Assembly: GCA_964442745.1 (NCBI GenBank)
Contig: CAYUAI010000124.1
Coordinates: forward strand, 1 to 9,616
Origin: CAYUAI01 sp964442745
GTDB taxonomy: Bacteria; Pseudomonadota; Gammaproteobacteria; S012-40
DNA: 9,616 nucleotides
Reading direction: 5' to 3'
Part shown: piece by piece, positions 7,093-9,616 of the stretch
Layout: each line of letters opens with the position of its first letter
How positions within the stretch are numbered: position 1 is the stretch's first letter
Translations under genes and position numbers: made by a program
The notes under the pieces: generated by a model
The model's database searches: none
Told to the model about the DNA's origin: nothing
Seen by the model: only the letters and a program-made list of their open reading frames with translations

Positions 7093-8496
7093 CTACCAGC
7101 TACCGCCCAAGGCCAAGTATAGGTTAATACGCTGTTCCAGTTGGGTACGTTTAATTGAGAGCAGGTTACTCTCGGCAGCGATGGCCTGTTGCTGAATTTG
7201 CAGCGTATCCAGCAGACCGATCTCTCCCTCTTTATATCTTAAATCGGCGATACGGTAGGCTTTATTGCTCTGTTCCAGTACTTCACTTAATGCGGCCTCA
7301 CGACGGGCCAGAACACGCCCTTGATCCAGATTGTTTTCCACCTCTGAAAAAGCAGTCAATGCTTTTTGTGCATAGTTTGATATGACCTGTTTCTGTTCTA
7401 CCGTCGCGATCTCAACATCTATTTTTCGCTTACCCCCATCAAACAGAGGAGCGATTAAATTTGCACCGAGTTGCCAGGCGATATTGGCTGGATTCAGCAC
7501 ATCAGATAAAGAGTCTGAGGTACCATTAAGGCTGGTGGTTAATGAAAATTGTGGCAGGCGTGCCGCTTTGGCCTGATCGGTGGCGTTGAATGCGGCGGCT
7601 ATTTTTCGCTCGGCAGAGACAATATCGGGGCGGCGTTCCAGTATTTCTGAAGGGACACCGGCCGGTGGGGGTGAAGGCAATGCGGGCAGCTCATTGGGAA
7701 TCTCTAATGCGGCATTCGGGTAACGCCCCAACAACACCTCCAGCGCCCGAGTGGCATCACGCTGTGAGCCTTCAATCGTAATCAGCTGCTCTTTTGCGGT
7801 TGCCAAATTTGCACGGTTCAATGCAACACCCTGTGCGGATGTCATACCATTATCGTATCTCACCTGAGTAATGCGCAGCGTCTCTTTAAGCGTCGACAGA
7901 TTCTGACGGGTGATCTCGGCCTGCTGTTTGGCTTCAATGACTTTAAAATACGTTTTTGCAATATTCGCACTCAGTGAATGTTGTGCAAAAATGTAGTCGG
8001 CTTCTGCCGCTTGTGCGCTGGCCTCAGCGGCACTCACGCCGGCACGTAACCGCCCCCAGACATCCAGCTCCCAACTGGCTTGCAGGCCAACATTAACGTT
8101 GTTGCTGGCAGCGCCACCATCGACAATCCCCGACCGGCCTCCACCCAATGAGAGATCAACCGTGGGCTTCAGTGCTGCGCCGGATTGTTTGGCCAATAAC
8201 CACGCTTTATCCATGTTGCCTGCGGCAACTTGCAGATCCAGATTATTGGTTTTGGCCTCTTTTATTAATTTGACCATGATCGGGTCATTAAAGCTCGCCA
8301 GCCATTTTGCCGGTGCATCCTCAGCCGTTAGCGCATTTTTGGCAACTTCTGTCGCCCATGACTCCGGCGCATGGGTTGCGGTATCAATGGCTTGCTGCTG
8401 CACTTCTTTGGGCGTGAACATCGCGCAAGAGGTGGTGAGTACAGCAATCGTCAAAGCGGCTATCGGTAGAGCGATATGTTTATTGGCTGTTCTCAT
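7093..8496 (-). CDS. Outer-membrane efflux lipoprotein (OprM/NodT type)
   Basis: The product is the 467-residue outer-membrane channel of a tripartite pump, forming a trimeric TolC-like tunnel. The signal peptide ends A-V-L-T-T-S-C with Cys24 as lipidation site; threonine at the -3 position of the lipobox is slightly unusual. Two OEP repeats follow (about 60-255 and 280-460). Diagnostic segments are A-S-W-E-L-D-V-W-G-R-L-R (140-151), E-R-R-P-D-I near 287-292 with A-E-R-K-I-A-A-A, L-F-D-G-G-K (351-356), R-Y-K-E-G and the closing N-L-Y-L-A-L-G-G-S-W. Length is standard. The start overlaps the pump stop as ATGA, with AAGGAG eight bases upstream, so pump and channel are translationally coupled. 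Substrate is unknown. Confidence 0.93.
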   Translation of the reverse strand: MRTANKHIALPIAALTIAVLTTSCAMFTPKEVQQQAIDTATHAPESWATEVAKNALTAEDAPAKWLASFNDPIMVKLIKEAKTNNLDLQVAAGNMDKAWLLAKQSGAALKPTVDLSLGGGRSGIVDGGAASNNVNVGLQASWELDVWGRLRAGVSAAEASAQAAEADYIFAQHSLSANIAKTYFKVIEAKQQAEITRQNLSTLKETLRITQVRYDNGMTSAQGVALNRANLATAKEQLITIEGSQRDATRALEVLLGRYPNAALEIPNELPALPSPPPAGVPSEILERRPDIVSAERKIAAAFNATDQAKAARLPQFSLTTSLNGTSDSLSDVLNPANIAWQLGANLIAPLFDGGKRKIDVEIATVEQKQVISNYAQKALTAFSEVENNLDQGRVLARREAALSEVLEQSNKAYRIADLRYKEGEIGLLDTLQIQQQAIAAESNLLSIKRTQLEQRINLYLALGGSW

Positions 8497-9616
8497 GAGA
8501 GGTTCTCCTTAGTATCCAGATGTAAGTGACTCTCCTTAGCGTCCACACCCATAAATACGGCATATAACACTGGTACAAGGATGAGGGTTAATAAGGTGGC
8601 AAAGCTGAGGCCAAAGACGATGACAACCGCCATCGATTGAAAGAAGGCATCAAAAAACAGGGGGACCACGCCGAGTACTGTTGTTAAAGTCCCCATCATG
8701 ACAGGCCGCACTCTGCTGGTGGCCGCATCAACGACGGCATCAAATCGCGCGGTACCACTTTCAATTTCAAAATCCATTTGATCGACAAGAACAATCGCAT
8801 TTTTAATCAGCAACCCTGACAGTGAAAGAATGCCGAGTATGCCCATAAATTCCAGCGGAACACCTGTCACAACCAAGCCAAACACCACGCCAATAAACAG
8901 GCCGGGAACAACTAACCAAATCACCAGTGGCTGCTTAATTTTGCCAAATAAAATAACCACGACTAATATCATCGCCAAAAGTCCCATTGGAATCGTCGAC
9001 ATCAAATCTTCGTTGGATTCAGCAGAATCTTTCTCCTGACCACCCCATGCAAAGGTGTAACCATCAGGTAATTCGATCGCAGTGATATCAGCACGCAGTC
9101 GATTCAACAACGTACCCGCCAATTCGTCGGGATAAGGATCACTTTGCGCCTTAATAACCAGCGTTCGGTTTTCACTGCGTATCTGTCCATCACGCCAAAC
9201 CGTTCTAAAGCCATCTGTCACCTGAGCAATCGGTACCATTTTTCCAGTCGCTGAACTCAAAACCTGAAGGCTTTTAATGTCATCTATTGAAGCATTGGCC
9301 GTTTCCGGGCTACGAGCAATGATGGGAATAAGGTCTTCACCTTCTCGATACACGCCTACCTGTTTTCCTGAGAAATGCTTAGTTAAGGCATCCGCCAAAT
9401 CTTGCCTGGAAACACCCGCACGGCGGCCTTTGATTTCCGAGTAAATTGGCTCGATAACACTCACCGGATCACGCCAGTCATTTTTGACGGACAAAGTACG
9501 TTCGGCACGCATAATGTCAGTGGCCTGATTCGCCAGTTGGCGTAAGACTTTGGGGTCTGCGCCTCTGAATTCAGCTTCAATCGCTGAGCCACCACCCGGT
9601 CCTAAAACAAAACGCC
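8493..9616 (-). CDS. RND efflux pump inner-membrane permease, C-terminal part
   Basis: The frame is open to the right edge: codons from 9614 read R-F-V-L-G-P-G-G-G-S-A-I-E-A-E-F, so 373 residues are visible out of about 1020-1050 expected. The first half is the second periplasmic loop (porter and docking parts) with G-Y-T-F-A-W-G-G-Q-E just before the membrane. Then come five membrane helices equivalent to TM8-TM12, including G-L-L-I-K-N-A-I-V-L-V-D and S-R-V-R-P-V-M-M, both typical of AcrB-like HAE pumps. The proton-relay aspartates of TM4 lie outside the window. The pump would export substrates from periplasm or inner membrane using the proton gradient, through the adjacent outer-membrane lipoprotein. 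The periplasmic adaptor is not in view and is presumably upstream. Substrate class cannot be told. Confidence 0.93.
   Translation of the reverse strand, partial: RFVLGPGGGSAIEAEFRGADPKVLRQLANQATDIMRAERTLSVKNDWRDPVSVIEPIYSEIKGRRAGVSRQDLADALTKHFSGKQVGVYREGEDLIPIIARSPETANASIDDIKSLQVLSSATGKMVPIAQVTDGFRTVWRDGQIRSENRTLVIKAQSDPYPDELAGTLLNRLRADITAIELPDGYTFAWGGQEKDSAESNEDLMSTIPMGLLAMILVVVILFGKIKQPLVIWLVVPGLFIGVVFGLVVTGVPLEFMGILGILSLSGLLIKNAIVLVDQMDFEIESGTARFDAVVDAATSRVRPVMMGTLTTVLGVVPLFFDAFFQSMAVVIVFGLSFATLLTLILVPVLYAVFMGVDAKESHLHLDTKENLS
8505..8510 (-). promoter_or_regulatory. Shine-Dalgarno site of the efflux lipoprotein, embedded in the pump gene
   Basis: AAGGAG on the minus strand doubles as the codons for Lys-Glu near the pump's C-terminus (K-E-N-L-S-stop). 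It sits eight bases before the ATG that overlaps the pump TGA. This fixes the start of the lipoprotein and indicates coupled translation. Confidence 0.7.

Noticed and set aside
8099..8512. 137-codon plus-strand frame
   Set aside because: It is antisense to the efflux lipoprotein and a by-product of that gene's codon pattern.

Overview
The window looks like a chromosomal stretch of a Gram-negative bacterium, most likely a gammaproteobacterium. The evidence is a tripartite RND efflux system with an outer-membrane channel lipoprotein, a large AsmA-type envelope protein, two further lipoprotein signal peptides and a DUF5329 gene. No RNA gene, CRISPR array, transposase or phage gene was seen. Every supported gene lies on the minus strand, so transcription runs from high to low coordinates.

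Right part (about 5028-9616). A tight gene chain begins beyond the right edge. It contains the C-terminal 373 residues of an RND efflux pump permease, a NodT/OprM-type outer-membrane efflux lipoprotein (ATGA overlap with the pump), an AspT/YidE-type exchanger with duplicated membrane halves and central RCK_C-like domains (5 bp gap), and a minimal two-helix K+ channel with the TVGYGD filter (14 bp gap). The spacing suggests one transcript that combines drug or metabolite export, a carboxylate or amino-acid exchanger and a potassium leak path.

Middle part (about 1543-5027). After a hairpin-forming inverted repeat comes a 30-codon reading frame with a strong ribosome binding site and a signal-peptide-like sequence. 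It is followed by a 1101-residue AsmA-family protein. The core of that protein is a tandem array of modules repeating every 78 residues, each opening with an LPxL/G signature. This fits the repeating beta-groove design of envelope lipid-transport proteins.

Left part (1-1542). Two genes overlapping by ATGA are both broken. The first is an endonuclease/exonuclease/phosphatase (EEP) family lipoprotein with two frameshifts. The second is a small secreted DUF5329 protein with one frameshift, which becomes visible only when two reading frames are joined. At the left edge are the first 17 codons of another lipoprotein.

Base composition changes sharply near 5390. Sampled lines in the efflux/exchanger block are about 52-57% G+C, whereas the K+ channel and AsmA lines sampled are about 27-32%. 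No convincing factor-independent terminator or sigma70 promoter was found in the short intergenic gaps. No wholly new system can be claimed. The points most worth checking are the broken EEP/DUF5329 pair, the 78-residue AsmA array, the 30-codon peptide, and the linkage of exchanger and K+ channel to the efflux genes.
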